From Paraburkholderia susongensis (lineage in GTDB: Bacteria > Pseudomonadota > Gammaproteobacteria > Burkholderiales > Burkholderiaceae): a stretch of DNA of 64,000 bases. The stretch spans positions 124,001-188,000 of the forward strand of contig NZ_FXAT01000008.1 in assembly GCF_900177725.1 (NCBI RefSeq), in the 5' to 3' direction. Made by a program: the position numbers and the translations under genes. Shown one piece after another: positions 28,769 to 37,792 of this stretch (position 1 is its first letter; the number at the start of each line of letters is the position of its first letter). The notes below the pieces were generated by a model that saw nothing but the letters and a program-made list of their open reading frames with translations, did no database searches and was not told the origin of the DNA.

Positions 28769-30322
28769 TCAATTGGGCGGGTGGGCTCCGTTCGCTTGCG
28801 ACGTGTTTTGCGAGGTATCTTGCTGCATGTCGTGCGGCGCATCGGGTCCACCGCCCAGCGCAACATAGAGCGACACCCCATTCTGCAACGCCGTCGCACG
28901 CAACTGGATAAGCTGCTGCTCGGCCGCGAAGAGACTGCGTCGCGCATCCACTACCTCGAGATAGATCGAGATCCCATTCTGATAGCGCAGCTCCGCCGTT
29001 TCGGCGAGCTGCTGTTGCGCTTCCACGGCCTGCTCCTGCGCCGCAATCTGTTCCTTGTAGCGTTGCCGTCCGATCAATGCATCGGACACCTCACGAAACG
29101 CGTTCTGCACGGTGCGCTGATAATCGGCGACCAGTTCATCGCGCCGCGCGCGCGCCTGCGATAGCTGCGCCTGACGCTGCCCCGCATCGAAGATCGGCAT
29201 GCCGACCAGCGCGCCGACCGACCACGCCTGCATGCCGGGCACGAACAGGTTGCCCAGTTCAGGCGACACGTAACCGAAGTTGCCGGTGAGCGCAATGCGC
29301 GGGAAGAAGTCCGCGCGCGCCGCGCCGATATCGGCGTCGGCCGCGCGCAACTGCTGCTCGGCCTGCTGGATGTCCGGCCGGTTGACGAGCAGCGCGGACG
29401 GCAGCCCCGGGTCCAGGTCGCCGAACTGCGCGGTGTCGGCAATGGGCGACGCATGCGGCAGCGTATCGCTGAGCGGTCCGCCGACCAGCACCTCGAGCAG
29501 ATTGCGCTGCTGTGCCGTGGTCCGTTGCAACTCCGCGAGCTGCGTCTTCGCCTGCGTGACGAGCACCGCAGCCTGCTCGTAATCGACCATCGACGTGACA
29601 CCCGCGTCGAGCCGCAGCTTCGCGACATCGAGCGCGTAGCGGCGCGTTGCGAGCGTACGCTGCGAGAGCTCGATGCCTTCCTCGCCCGAACGGATCGCGT
29701 AATAGTTCGCCGCGACATTGCCGATCAGCGACAGGCGGAACGCGCGCTGCGCCTCGACGCTCGCGAGATAGCGGCGGCGGGCCGCTTCGCTCATGTTGCG
29801 CACGCGTCCCCAGAAGTCGAGCTCGAACGACGTGACCGCCGCCTGCACGTTGTACTGGTTGAATTTGATCGAGGTGTCGGTGTTGTCGAACTCGGGGTCG
29901 ATCGAGCCGAGCGGCGCCTTCGTGCGCGTCGCGCCCGCGTTCACGTTCACTTGCGGCAAGCGCGCGGCGTTCTGGATCCGGTAGAAGGCGCGCGCCTGTT
30001 CGATGCGCGCCATCGACGCTGCGAGATCGCGGTTGTGCTGCAATGCCGTTTCGATCAGCAGCTTCAGTTGCGGATCGGCGAAGAAGGTCTGCCAGTCGAT
30101 TTCGCTGGCGAGACGCGCAGTGGTCGGATTGGCGGACTCCGTCATGTCGAAATGATCGGCGATGGGCAGATCGGGCTGCTGGTACTTCGGCGCGAAATTG
30201 CAGGCGGCGAGCGAGCAGCAGAGCAGGGGCAACAGCAGATGCTTATGCAGGCCCCCGGGCGGGCTCTTACGCAGGCTCTCATGCAGACGCTTAGGTAGGC
30301 TCGTAGGCAGGCTCTTATGCAT
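28769..30322 (-). CDS. RND efflux outer-membrane lipoprotein (NodT/OprM family)
   Basis: A 517-aa outer-membrane channel of the TolC/OprM type. The signal is long and ends in a lipobox, LLLPLLCCSLAAC, so the mature protein is lipid-anchored. Family blocks are IDWQTFFADPQLKLLIETAL, NRDLAASMARIEQARAFYRI, NYYAIRSGEEGIELSQRTL and LPSALLVNRPDIQQAEQQL. The region before the lipobox has four imperfect repeats (KSLPTSLPKRLHESLRKS), made by a degenerate CAGGCTCTTATG-type DNA repeat. The start ATG 30322 overlaps the stop of the RND pump gene by 8 bases, so it is the last gene of the efflux operon. Substrates are unknown. Confidence 0.93.
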   Translation of the reverse strand: MHKSLPTSLPKRLHESLRKSPPGGLHKHLLLPLLCCSLAACNFAPKYQQPDLPIADHFDMTESANPTTARLASEIDWQTFFADPQLKLLIETALQHNRDLAASMARIEQARAFYRIQNAARLPQVNVNAGATRTKAPLGSIDPEFDNTDTSIKFNQYNVQAAVTSFELDFWGRVRNMSEAARRRYLASVEAQRAFRLSLIGNVAANYYAIRSGEEGIELSQRTLATRRYALDVAKLRLDAGVTSMVDYEQAAVLVTQAKTQLAELQRTTAQQRNLLEVLVGGPLSDTLPHASPIADTAQFGDLDPGLPSALLVNRPDIQQAEQQLRAADADIGAARADFFPRIALTGNFGYVSPELGNLFVPGMQAWSVGALVGMPIFDAGQRQAQLSQARARRDELVADYQRTVQNAFREVSDALIGRQRYKEQIAAQEQAVEAQQQLAETAELRYQNGISIYLEVVDARRSLFAAEQQLIQLRATALQNGVSLYVALGGGPDAPHDMQQDTSQNTSQANGAHPPN

Positions 30323-33300
30323 CGCGCTGTCCTCCGCCCAGGTCTCCCGCCCCCGGTGTGGGCGTCGGCAGATCGTCATCGTCGAGATCGATGCTGCGCT
30401 TCTTGCGGCTCAACCAGCGCCGCGCGGCCACATAGAACAGTGGCGTAAAGAAGACGCCGAATAGCGTCGCGGTCAACATACTGCCCATCACGCCCGTGCC
30501 GACCGCGCGCCGGCTCGCCGCACCCGCGCCGGTCGCGAGCACGAGCGGCAGCATGCCGAGCACGAACGTGACGCTCGTCATCAGGATCGGGCGCAGGCGC
30601 TGCTGCGCGCCATTCTTCGCGGCCGTTATCGCGTCCTTGCCCTCGGATTCCTCCTTGATCGCGAACTCGACGATCAGAATCGCGTTCTTCGCCGCGAGCC
30701 CGATGATCGTCACGAGCCCGATGTTGAAGTACACGTCCGCGGAAAGGCCGCGCAACAGCGTGAGCAGCACCGCGCCGATCACGCCGAACGGAATGATGAG
30801 CAGCACCGCGACCGGAATCGCCCAGCTTTCATAAAGCGCCGCGAGCAGCAGGAACACGACGACGAGCGAGAGCCCCAGCAGCATGCCGATCTGCCCGCTC
30901 GCCTGCTTTTCCTCGAACGCGGTGCCGGTCCACTCGTACGTGAGGTTGCCGGTCAGCACGTGCGATGCGATGCGCTCCATCTCGGCGATCGCCGCGCCGC
31001 TCGAGCGGCCGGGCGCGGCCTGGCCCGACAGCGTCGCGGACGGAAAGCCGTTATAGCGTTCGAGCTGCTGCGGCCCGGAGATCCAGCGCACCCGCGTGAA
31101 CGCCGAGAACGGCACCATTTCGCCGCGGTCGTTGCGCAGACGCAGCGCGCTCACGTCCTCGGCGCGCATGCGCTGTTGGGCATCCGCCTGCAGCAGCACG
31201 CGCAGCACGTTGCCCTCGAACACGAAGTCGTTCACGTAGTTCGAGCCGAACGTGAGCGCAAGCGCCTGGTTGACCTGACCGATCTGCAGACCGAGCGCGC
31301 GCGCCTTCACGCGATCGATATCGACGTAGAGCTGCGGTGCCTCGGGCATGCCCTCGGCGCGCACGCCCGCGAGCACGGGGCTTTGCGACGCTTCGATCAT
31401 GATGCGCCGCGCGGCCTGCTGCAGCGCTTCGCCGCCGACGCCGCTGCGGTCCTGGATCTTCATCGTGAAGCCCGTGGCGTTGCCGAGCGATGGAATCGGC
31501 GGCGGGTCGAGCGCAAAGATGATCGCTTCGGGAATCTGCCGGAACGCGGCATTCGCGCGGCGCACGAGCGCGCTCGCCGAGTTCGCTTCGCCGGAGCGCT
31601 CGCTCCAGGGCTTCAGATCGACGAACGACAACGCCGCCGACTGCCCCTGACCGAAGAAACTGAAGCCGGTCACCGAAGCCACGTTGCGCACCTGCGGTTG
31701 TTGCCGCAGAAACGCCTCGACCTGGTCGATCGCACGCTGCGTGCGCTGTTCGGTGGAACCCGGCGCGCCGGTGTAGGTGATGAAGATGTGCCCCTGATCT
31801 TCGGTCGGCAGAAAGCCGGTTGGCAAGCGTACGAAGAAATACGCGGTGATGACGCAGGCCGCGATGAAAACCAGCAGCCAGCGCAGCGGCGAGCGCAGCA
31901 TCGCGTCGACGCCGCCAATATAGCGGTCGGTGCCCGCGTTGAGCCCGCGATTGAAGCCGTCGAACACACGATGCATCAAGCGCGCGGCCGCGTTTTTGGG
32001 CGGAGCATTAGCGGTTTCGCTGCGCAGCATGGCCGCGCACAACGCTGCGCCGAGCGTGAGCGCGAGCAGTGTCGAGAGCGTGATCGATACGGCCAGCGTG
32101 ACCGAGAACTGCCGGTAGATGCCGCCCGTCGAGCCGGGGAAGAACGCCATCGGAATGAACACGGCGACGAGCACCAGCGTACTCGCGATCGCCGCGCCAG
32201 AAATCTGGCCGATTGCCTTCACGGTTGCGCGCGGCGCGTTGAGTCCTTCCTCGCGCATGATGCGCGCGACGTTCTCGACGACCACGATCGCATCGTCGTT
32301 GAGGATACCGATCGCGACCACCATGCCGAACAGCGACAGGATGTTGATCGACAGGCCGAACAGATAGAGGCCGGCGCAGGTGCCGATCAGCGCGATCGGC
32401 ACGACGATCGTCGGAATCACGGTAGCGCGCCAGTCCTGCAGGAACAGGAACACGACGACCGTCACGAGCAGCAGCGCCTCGACCATCGTTTGCATCACGC
32501 CGTGCACGGACGTCGTGATGAACGGCGTGGTGTCGAACGGCACGGTCCAAGTCACGCCGCGCGGAAAGGTCGGCTGCAGTTCGGTCATGCGCTGGCGCAC
32601 CGCGTTGGCGACGGCGAGCGCATTCGCGCCGCTCGCGAGCTGGATCGCGATGCCGGCCGATGCCTTGCCGTTCACGGTCAGGCGGTTGCCGTAGCTGTCG
32701 TTGCCGAGTTCGACGCGCGCGACGTCGCCTACGCGCACGGTCGAGCCGTCCGGGTTGGCGCGCACGATGATCTCGCGGAACTGCTCGGGCGTCGAGAAGC
32801 GGCTTTGCGTGACGACCTGCGCGGTGAATTCGGAGCCCGGCGCGATCGGCTGGTCGCCGAGACCGCCGCCCGCGGTCTGGCTGTTCTGCTCCTGGATCGC
32901 CTGCAGCACCTCGCTCGCCGAGAGGCCGAAGCCCGCGAGCTTGCGCGGATCGAGCCAGATCCGCATCGCGTACGAGGAGCCGAAGAGCTGCACGTCGCCG
33001 ACGCCGTCGATGCGGCGCAGCTCGTTGAGGATGTTGTTCGACGCGAAGTTGCCCATCGCGACCGCGTTCGTGGTGCCGTCGGTCGCCTGCAGCGCGAGCA
33101 GCATCAGAAAGCCGGACGATGCCTTGGTCACGCTCACGCCGACCTGCCGGACCTCGAGCGGCAGACGCGGCTCGACCCGGCTCAGGCGGTCCTGCACCTG
33201 GGTGCGCGCGATGTCGAGATTGGTGCCGGGCTTGAGCACCACGGTGATCTGCATGGTGCCGTTGGAGCGGCTGACCGACGACATGTAGAGAAAATTCTCG

Positions 33301-33515
33301 ATGCCGTTCATCTCGTCTTCGATGATCGAGGTGACGGAGCGCTCGAGCGTGCGCGCGTCGGCGCCGCTAAAGACCGCGGTGATGCTCAGCGACGGCGGCG
33401 CGACATCGGGATACTGTTCGACCGGCAGGAGCGCGACCGCGATCCCGCCGAACAGCACCGTGAAGAGGGCGATGACCCACGCGAAGACAGGACGGGCGAC
33501 GAAGAATCGATTCAT
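30315..33515 (-). CDS. RND multidrug efflux transporter, HAE1 family
   Basis: A 1066-aa inner-membrane proton/drug antiporter. It starts FFVARPVFAWVIALFTVLFG and keeps all AcrB-type blocks: GGIAVALLPVEQYPDVAPPS, the proton-relay pair in GILNDDAIVVVENVARIM, and the C-terminal VLGMLPLVLATGAGAASRRA. Two large periplasmic loops each follow the first helix of a half. Twelve membrane helices are expected. It forms a tripartite pump with the adaptor gene upstream (11-base gap) and the outer-membrane channel gene downstream (8-base overlap). Typical substrates are antibiotics, dyes and solvents. The specific pump (Amr, Bpe or other) cannot be named. Confidence 0.96.
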   Translation of the reverse strand: MNRFFVARPVFAWVIALFTVLFGGIAVALLPVEQYPDVAPPSLSITAVFSGADARTLERSVTSIIEDEMNGIENFLYMSSVSRSNGTMQITVVLKPGTNLDIARTQVQDRLSRVEPRLPLEVRQVGVSVTKASSGFLMLLALQATDGTTNAVAMGNFASNNILNELRRIDGVGDVQLFGSSYAMRIWLDPRKLAGFGLSASEVLQAIQEQNSQTAGGGLGDQPIAPGSEFTAQVVTQSRFSTPEQFREIIVRANPDGSTVRVGDVARVELGNDSYGNRLTVNGKASAGIAIQLASGANALAVANAVRQRMTELQPTFPRGVTWTVPFDTTPFITTSVHGVMQTMVEALLLVTVVVFLFLQDWRATVIPTIVVPIALIGTCAGLYLFGLSINILSLFGMVVAIGILNDDAIVVVENVARIMREEGLNAPRATVKAIGQISGAAIASTLVLVAVFIPMAFFPGSTGGIYRQFSVTLAVSITLSTLLALTLGAALCAAMLRSETANAPPKNAAARLMHRVFDGFNRGLNAGTDRYIGGVDAMLRSPLRWLLVFIAACVITAYFFVRLPTGFLPTEDQGHIFITYTGAPGSTEQRTQRAIDQVEAFLRQQPQVRNVASVTGFSFFGQGQSAALSFVDLKPWSERSGEANSASALVRRANAAFRQIPEAIIFALDPPPIPSLGNATGFTMKIQDRSGVGGEALQQAARRIMIEASQSPVLAGVRAEGMPEAPQLYVDIDRVKARALGLQIGQVNQALALTFGSNYVNDFVFEGNVLRVLLQADAQQRMRAEDVSALRLRNDRGEMVPFSAFTRVRWISGPQQLERYNGFPSATLSGQAAPGRSSGAAIAEMERIASHVLTGNLTYEWTGTAFEEKQASGQIGMLLGLSLVVVFLLLAALYESWAIPVAVLLIIPFGVIGAVLLTLLRGLSADVYFNIGLVTIIGLAAKNAILIVEFAIKEESEGKDAITAAKNGAQQRLRPILMTSVTFVLGMLPLVLATGAGAASRRAVGTGVMGSMLTATLFGVFFTPLFYVAARRWLSRKKRSIDLDDDDLPTPTPGAGDLGGGQRDA

Positions 33516-33526
33516 CGGCGGGCCCG

Positions 33527-34726
33527 TCAGTGCGCGGTCGAAGCGGCGACAGCGGGGCTCGCGGCCGACGGCGCATCAGTCACGGGCCGCGCCTCGACGC
33601 GCTGGCCCGGCTGCACCTTCTGCCAGCCGTCGACGATCAGGCGCTCGCCGGGCTTCAGCCCATCGCGCACGGTCCAGCGGCCTTCGCCCTGCTCGCCGAG
33701 ATCGATGTTGCGGCGGACCACGGTGCCGTCGTCGGCGACGAGCGCGACGCTCGCCACGCCGTTATCGAGCTGCACCGCGCGCTCGGGAATGCGGATACCG
33801 CGCAGATTGCCCCCCGCGATGATGCGCCCGCGCACGAACTGCCCGGGCAGCAGCGTACGGTCCGGATTGGCGAACCGTGCTCGCACGGTTTGCGTGCCGG
33901 TGGACGGATCGACGACGAGATCGGTGAAGTCGAGAAAACCGCGCTCGTTGTAGACCTGGCCGTTGGCGAGGATCAGTTGCACCTCGACATGCTTCATGTC
34001 GAGCGGCTGGCGCGTGCCCGACTGGATCTGCTGCTCGACGTCGAGCAGCGCGGTGTTCGACTGCGTGAAGACTGCGTTGATCGGCGTGAGCTGGTTGACC
34101 TGGGTGAGCAGCGTGGCCGCGCCCGCGCTCACGAGCGCGCCTTCGGTGACGAGCGCGCGGCCCGCGCGGCCGGCGATCGGCGTGCGCACGGTGCAGCGGT
34201 CGAGCCGCAATTGCGCGAGCGATACGGCCGCCTGAGCATCGGCGACATTGGCCTGGGCTTGCTGCATGGTCGCGAGCGCGGCGTCATATTCCTGGGCGCT
34301 CACCGCATGACGGCCGACGAGCGGCCTGAAGCGGTCGACGACCGAGGCCGCGTTGTCGCGCACGGCGGTCGCACGCGCGAGTGCGGCGTGCGCCTGCTGC
34401 AATTGCGCGCGATAGTCGCTTGGGTCGATCTGAAACAGCGGCGCGTTGGCCGGCAAGTCCGTGCCTTCCTGATAGAGCGTGCGCTGAACGATACCGTCGA
34501 CCCGGGCACGAATCTCCGCGGTGCGCACGGCCTCGATACGGCCGGGCAATTCGACGACGTCGGCCACGGGCGTGGTCGAGACCGTTTCGACGAGGACCGG
34601 AACCGGGGGCATCGATGCGGCGGTGGGCGCTTCCTGCCGGTTGTTGCACGCGGCAAGCAGGAACGGCAAACCAGTGATCAGAAGCAGTACGGCATGACTA
34701 CGCAGACGGGATGCTGAGCAGAGCAA
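33527..34726 (-). CDS. RND efflux periplasmic adaptor (membrane fusion protein)
   Basis: A 399-aa lipoprotein adaptor. LITGLPFLLAACNN ends in a lipobox (LLAAC). The mature part has the barrel-sandwich lipoyl half RAEIRARVDGIVQRTLYQEG-like sequence (TAEIRARVDGIVQRTLY), a coiled-coil hairpin (about 110-190) and the second lipoyl half TVRTPIAGRAGRALVTEG. The start is TTG at 34726, preceded by AAGGAG with a 6-base gap; no ATG or GTG lies before the lipobox. It is the first gene of the leftward operon adaptor-pump-channel. No regulator gene adjoins the operon; the 530-base upstream region must carry the control. Confidence 0.93.
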   Translation of the reverse strand: MLCSASRLRSHAVLLLITGLPFLLAACNNRQEAPTAASMPPVPVLVETVSTTPVADVVELPGRIEAVRTAEIRARVDGIVQRTLYQEGTDLPANAPLFQIDPSDYRAQLQQAHAALARATAVRDNAASVVDRFRPLVGRHAVSAQEYDAALATMQQAQANVADAQAAVSLAQLRLDRCTVRTPIAGRAGRALVTEGALVSAGAATLLTQVNQLTPINAVFTQSNTALLDVEQQIQSGTRQPLDMKHVEVQLILANGQVYNERGFLDFTDLVVDPSTGTQTVRARFANPDRTLLPGQFVRGRIIAGGNLRGIRIPERAVQLDNGVASVALVADDGTVVRRNIDLGEQGEGRWTVRDGLKPGERLIVDGWQKVQPGQRVEARPVTDAPSAASPAVAASTAH

Positions 34727-35260
34727 GAGAAACTCCTTGGTGAAGGCACTCTTTTTTGCGCGTGAAATCGATTACGGTTTAACGGCCTTTTGGTTTGCGG
34801 CGTCAGTCACTGTCAGTCACTATTAAACCGACGGGCGCGGCAATACCCGGAAAAGATTTCCGTTGATCCTACAGCGTCTGGATGACTTGTCAATTTATTT
34901 TGGGCACCGCGAGTGGAATAAACTCACGGCGAACGGGGGGTGGGTTTCAGGCTATAGAGGGTGGGCCGTCAGCGTGAGTATGGGCGGCTCAATTAAAGGC
35001 ATGCGCAATCTACTGAATCCGGCATATTGCCGCCCGGAAACACGTCGACGATATTTCCGCGTGGGTTTAGACCGGGAAGATAAGGTAAGGAAGCCGCCGC
35101 CAATAACGGATACAACGACAAAATCCATGCTATTCAAAAGCTTTGTGACAAAGTTTTCATTTCACTTTGACGATTCCGTACGAGCGCAATGCGCTACTCC
35201 GAGCGAGACCAATTACGGCAATGCAAAGATCAATAAAATCGGAGCGCTTTGAAACGGTCC
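34727..35260. other. AT-rich intergenic region upstream of the efflux operon
   Basis: 534 bases, distinctly AT-richer than the genes on either side. It contains the promoter and ribosome site of the leftward efflux operon and a CAGTCACT direct repeat near 34805-34820. A 129-codon open frame at 34863-35252 has no ribosome site or known motif and was not called. Confidence 0.5.
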
Positions 35261-36157
35261 TCACTCCCGTGAGTTCGCTCCCGCAACAGAAGCCGGCACC
35301 TCACCGGGCAGGTCGGCCGCCGCGCCATCGGCGCGCTTCGCCACACTCCTTGCCACAGCCCGCCCTTGCCGCCGCAACACCCATCGCTTCAGATAAAGCA
35401 GCGCCGCGCTCACGAGCCCATACATCATCGTGACGATGAACGCGGCCTGCAGCAGCGATTGCGGCGCATAGCTCGACACATCCTGCGACCGGTGCAGCAG
35501 TTCGTCGTACGGGATCACATAGCCGAGCGACGTGTCCTGCACGATCGCGAGCACCGAGCTGATCAGCGCCGGCAGCATGGCGCGCAGCGCCTGCGGCAGC
35601 ACCACGTGCAGCATCGCTTGCGACGGCCGCATGCCGAGCGCGAGCGCCGCCTCGCGTTGTCCGCGCGGCAGCGACAGGATGCCCGCGCGCACCACCTCGG
35701 CGGTGAGCGCCGAGTGATGCAGCGCCATCGCAAACACGAGAAAGCCGAGCGCCGGCCAGTCGAAGCCGAGCGAGGGCAGCTCGATCACCATGAAGAGGAT
35801 CAGCAACAACAGCGGAATCGCGCGGAAAAACTCGATGTACGCGCCGGCGAGCCGGCTGACGAGCGGCCGCGTCGACAGCCGCCACAGCGCGAGCGGCAAC
35901 GCGAGCGCGAACGCGGCGAGCGCCGAGCACGCCGCCGCCATGAGCGTCGAGACGAGCCCGTCGAACAGAAACTTCGCGGTGCCCCAATGCAGGAAGATCG
36001 CCCACTTGTCGGCGTCGAACTGGCCACTCGTTTCGAGGCGCATGCCGATCGCGACGAGCAGCCAGCACACGGCCAGCGCGCTCACGATCGAAAAGATGCG
36101 CTGCCGTTTGCGCCCGAGCGGCCCCGGCGGTTCGTACAGCGTGTGAGAGCGGTTCAT
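35261..36157 (-). CDS. gltK: Amino-acid ABC transporter permease (GltK-like)
   Basis: A 298-aa permease of the polar amino-acid (HisMQ/GltJK) family. Five or so membrane helices; the typical ABC-permease loop is ALALGMRPSQAMLHVVLPQALR, preceded by HHSALTAEVVRAGILSLPRG. An N-terminal extension of about 60 residues holds an extra helix (LAVCWLLVAIGM) as in GltK-type members. The C-terminal tail of 45 residues is polar. Its start overlaps the stop of the preceding permease gene by 4 bases (ATGA), so translation is coupled. It is the last gene of the asparaginase-transporter operon. Confidence 0.9.
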   Translation of the reverse strand: MNRSHTLYEPPGPLGRKRQRIFSIVSALAVCWLLVAIGMRLETSGQFDADKWAIFLHWGTAKFLFDGLVSTLMAAACSALAAFALALPLALWRLSTRPLVSRLAGAYIEFFRAIPLLLLILFMVIELPSLGFDWPALGFLVFAMALHHSALTAEVVRAGILSLPRGQREAALALGMRPSQAMLHVVLPQALRAMLPALISSVLAIVQDTSLGYVIPYDELLHRSQDVSSYAPQSLLQAAFIVTMMYGLVSAALLYLKRWVLRRQGRAVARSVAKRADGAAADLPGEVPASVAGANSRE

Positions 36158-36807
36158 CGCGCCACCGCCATTTTCTGTTCGAGCCGCCGCATCAGCAGGC
36201 CGAGCGGAATCGTGAGCGCCATATAGGCGAGCATGGCGCTCGCGAAAGTCGGCACGGCCTGCGCGGTCTCGAAGTTGATGCGCTGCGCCGTATACGTGAT
36301 GTCGAACACGCCGATCGCCGCCGCGATCGACGACGCCTTGATCTGATTCACGAACAGATTGCCGAGCGGTGGAATGACCGTGCGCATCGCCTGCGGAATC
36401 ACGACGTTCGAGAGCACCTGGTCAAAGCGCATGCCGATGCTGCGCGCCGCTTCGACCTGGCCGGAGGGCACCGCGTTGACGCCCGCCCTGAGCACCTCGG
36501 CGACCCACGCCGCGGTGTAGAAGCCGAGCACGAGCACCGAGGACGCGGTCAGCGAGTACATGAACCCGAGCTTCGGCAGGCCGAACACGAAGAGCAGCAA
36601 CAGCGCGAGCAGCGGCGTCATGCGCATGATCTCGACGTAGGTCGCGGCGAACCAGCGCAACGGCGCGAGCGGGCACACGGCCATCACGGTCAGGGCGATG
36701 CCGAGCACGAATGCCATCGCGAACGACAGCGCGGTCAGCTCGATCGTGACGCCCATCGCCTCGATGAAGCGCCACGCGAACGGCAGCAGGGGAAGCAGAA
36801 AGTCCAT
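36154..36807 (-). CDS. gltJ: Amino-acid ABC transporter permease (GltJ-like)
   Basis: A 217-aa permease with about five helices. The family blocks are YVEIMRMTPLLALLLLFVFG, AAWVAEVLRAGVNAVPSGQ and the coupling loop AARSIGMRFDQVLSNVVIPQ, followed by INFETAQAVPTF. It forms a heterodimer with the permease encoded next (4-base overlap) and is served by the binding protein encoded 32 bases upstream. Substrate glutamate or aspartate is inferred from the binding-protein type and the operon's asparaginase. Confidence 0.9.
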   Translation of the reverse strand: MDFLLPLLPFAWRFIEAMGVTIELTALSFAMAFVLGIALTVMAVCPLAPLRWFAATYVEIMRMTPLLALLLLFVFGLPKLGFMYSLTASSVLVLGFYTAAWVAEVLRAGVNAVPSGQVEAARSIGMRFDQVLSNVVIPQAMRTVIPPLGNLFVNQIKASSIAAAIGVFDITYTAQRINFETAQAVPTFASAMLAYMALTIPLGLLMRRLEQKMAVAR

Positions 36808-36839
36808 GGATAGGCGGGTCGATCAGCGTCAACGAAGGA

Positions 36840-37712
36840 TCAGCGTTCGATCGCCGGCACCTGCGGTTTGCCGAGCGTGCCTTCGAGGTTCTTCGCGTAG
36901 AGCTTGTTCCAGGTGCCGTCCTTGATCGATTGCTCGAGCTGCGCGTCGATCCATTGCCGGAACACCGCGTCGTCCTTCGCGACGCCCATGCCGTACGGCT
37001 CCTGCGTGAACGGCTTGCCGACGATGCGGAACTTGTTCGGCTGACGCAGCGATTCGCCCGCGAGCGTCGCGCCGTCGTCGACGTAGGCGTCGAAGCGGCC
37101 ATCGGCGACGCCTTCGACGCACGCGGCCGTGTCGTTGAACGTGACGAACTTCGCCTGCGGCGCGAATTTCTTCACGTTGTCCTCGACGGTCGTGCCGTTC
37201 AGCACGCAGGCGGTCTTGCCGTTCAGATCGGTCACCCCGTGAATCGAGGTGTCGGAGCGCTTGGTCAGGATGTCCTGCCCGGCGATGTAGTACGGACCCG
37301 CGAAGCCGATTACCTTCTTGCGCGCGTCGTTGATCGTCAGCGTCGAGATCACGACGTCGACGCGGCCGTTCTGCACGAACGGCAGACGGTTTTCAGTGGT
37401 GGTCTTGACCCATTCGACGTTGTCCTCGGAACCGGTCAGCTTCTTCGCGAGCAGACGCGCGAGATCGCCTTCGAAGCCCTCGGTCTGGCCCGTCATCGGA
37501 TTGCGCACCGAGAACATCAGCGTATTGAGCGAGGTGCCCACCACGAGTTTGCCTTTCTTCTGGATCTTCGCCATCGTCGAATCGGCCGGGAAGGTTTCCG
37601 CGTGGGCCGGCAGGGCAGTCGCGAGGAACGTACCGGCAACGCACGAAGCCACGACCGCAATCGATTTCAAACTCGCTTTCAGATTCGCTTTCAGATTCGC
37701 TTTCGAGCGCAT
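36840..37712 (-). CDS. gltI: Glutamate/aspartate-type ABC substrate-binding protein
   Basis: A 290-aa periplasmic binding protein of family 3. A Sec signal ends in TALPAHA. The mature part begins ETFPADSTMAKIQKKGKLVV, and the ligand cleft includes GFEGDLARLLAKKL, TENRLPFVQNGRVDVVISTL and FAGPYYIAGQDIL. The C-terminal half has LNGKTACVLNGTTVEDNVKK. The signal's n-region has KANLKANLKASLK, encoded by three 12-base tandem DNA repeats, which makes its positive charge variable. It is the third gene of the leftward operon. Ligand is inferred to be glutamate, aspartate or asparagine. Confidence 0.9.
   Translation of the reverse strand: MRSKANLKANLKASLKSIAVVASCVAGTFLATALPAHAETFPADSTMAKIQKKGKLVVGTSLNTLMFSVRNPMTGQTEGFEGDLARLLAKKLTGSEDNVEWVKTTTENRLPFVQNGRVDVVISTLTINDARKKVIGFAGPYYIAGQDILTKRSDTSIHGVTDLNGKTACVLNGTTVEDNVKKFAPQAKFVTFNDTAACVEGVADGRFDAYVDDGATLAGESLRQPNKFRIVGKPFTQEPYGMGVAKDDAVFRQWIDAQLEQSIKDGTWNKLYAKNLEGTLGKPQVPAIER
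37674..37703. repeat. 12-bp tandem repeats inside the gltI signal sequence
   Basis: The 12-base unit CGCTTTCAGATT is repeated in tandem, about two and a half times, between 37674 and 37703. On the coding strand it gives ANLKANLKASLK, at the start of the signal peptide. Slippage here would change the length and charge of the export signal without a frameshift. Confidence 0.75.
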
Positions 37713-37734
37713 GTTGGTATCTCCTCTGTTATAC

Positions 37735-37764
37735 GTGACAGTGACAGGCGTGACAGTGACAGGC
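37735..37764. repeat. 15-bp tandem duplication upstream of gltI
   Basis: GTGACAGTGACAGGC occurs twice in direct succession (37735-37749 and 37750-37764) in the short gap between the ATPase gene and the binding-protein gene. It sits close to the ribosome site region and may influence the relative expression of the binding protein. Confidence 0.8.
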
Positions 37765-37792
37765 TGGCCCTGTCGGGTCGATCGACAAAAAA

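Noticed and set aside
30960..33953. A 997-codon plus-strand frame opposite the RND pump
   Set aside because: Antisense shadow of a clear RND transporter, arginine-rich and with no homology. The same holds for 8357-10435 opposite glgX.
34863..35252. A 129-codon plus-strand frame in the AT-rich gap before the efflux operon
   Set aside because: No ribosome site, no recognisable motif, and composition like non-coding DNA.
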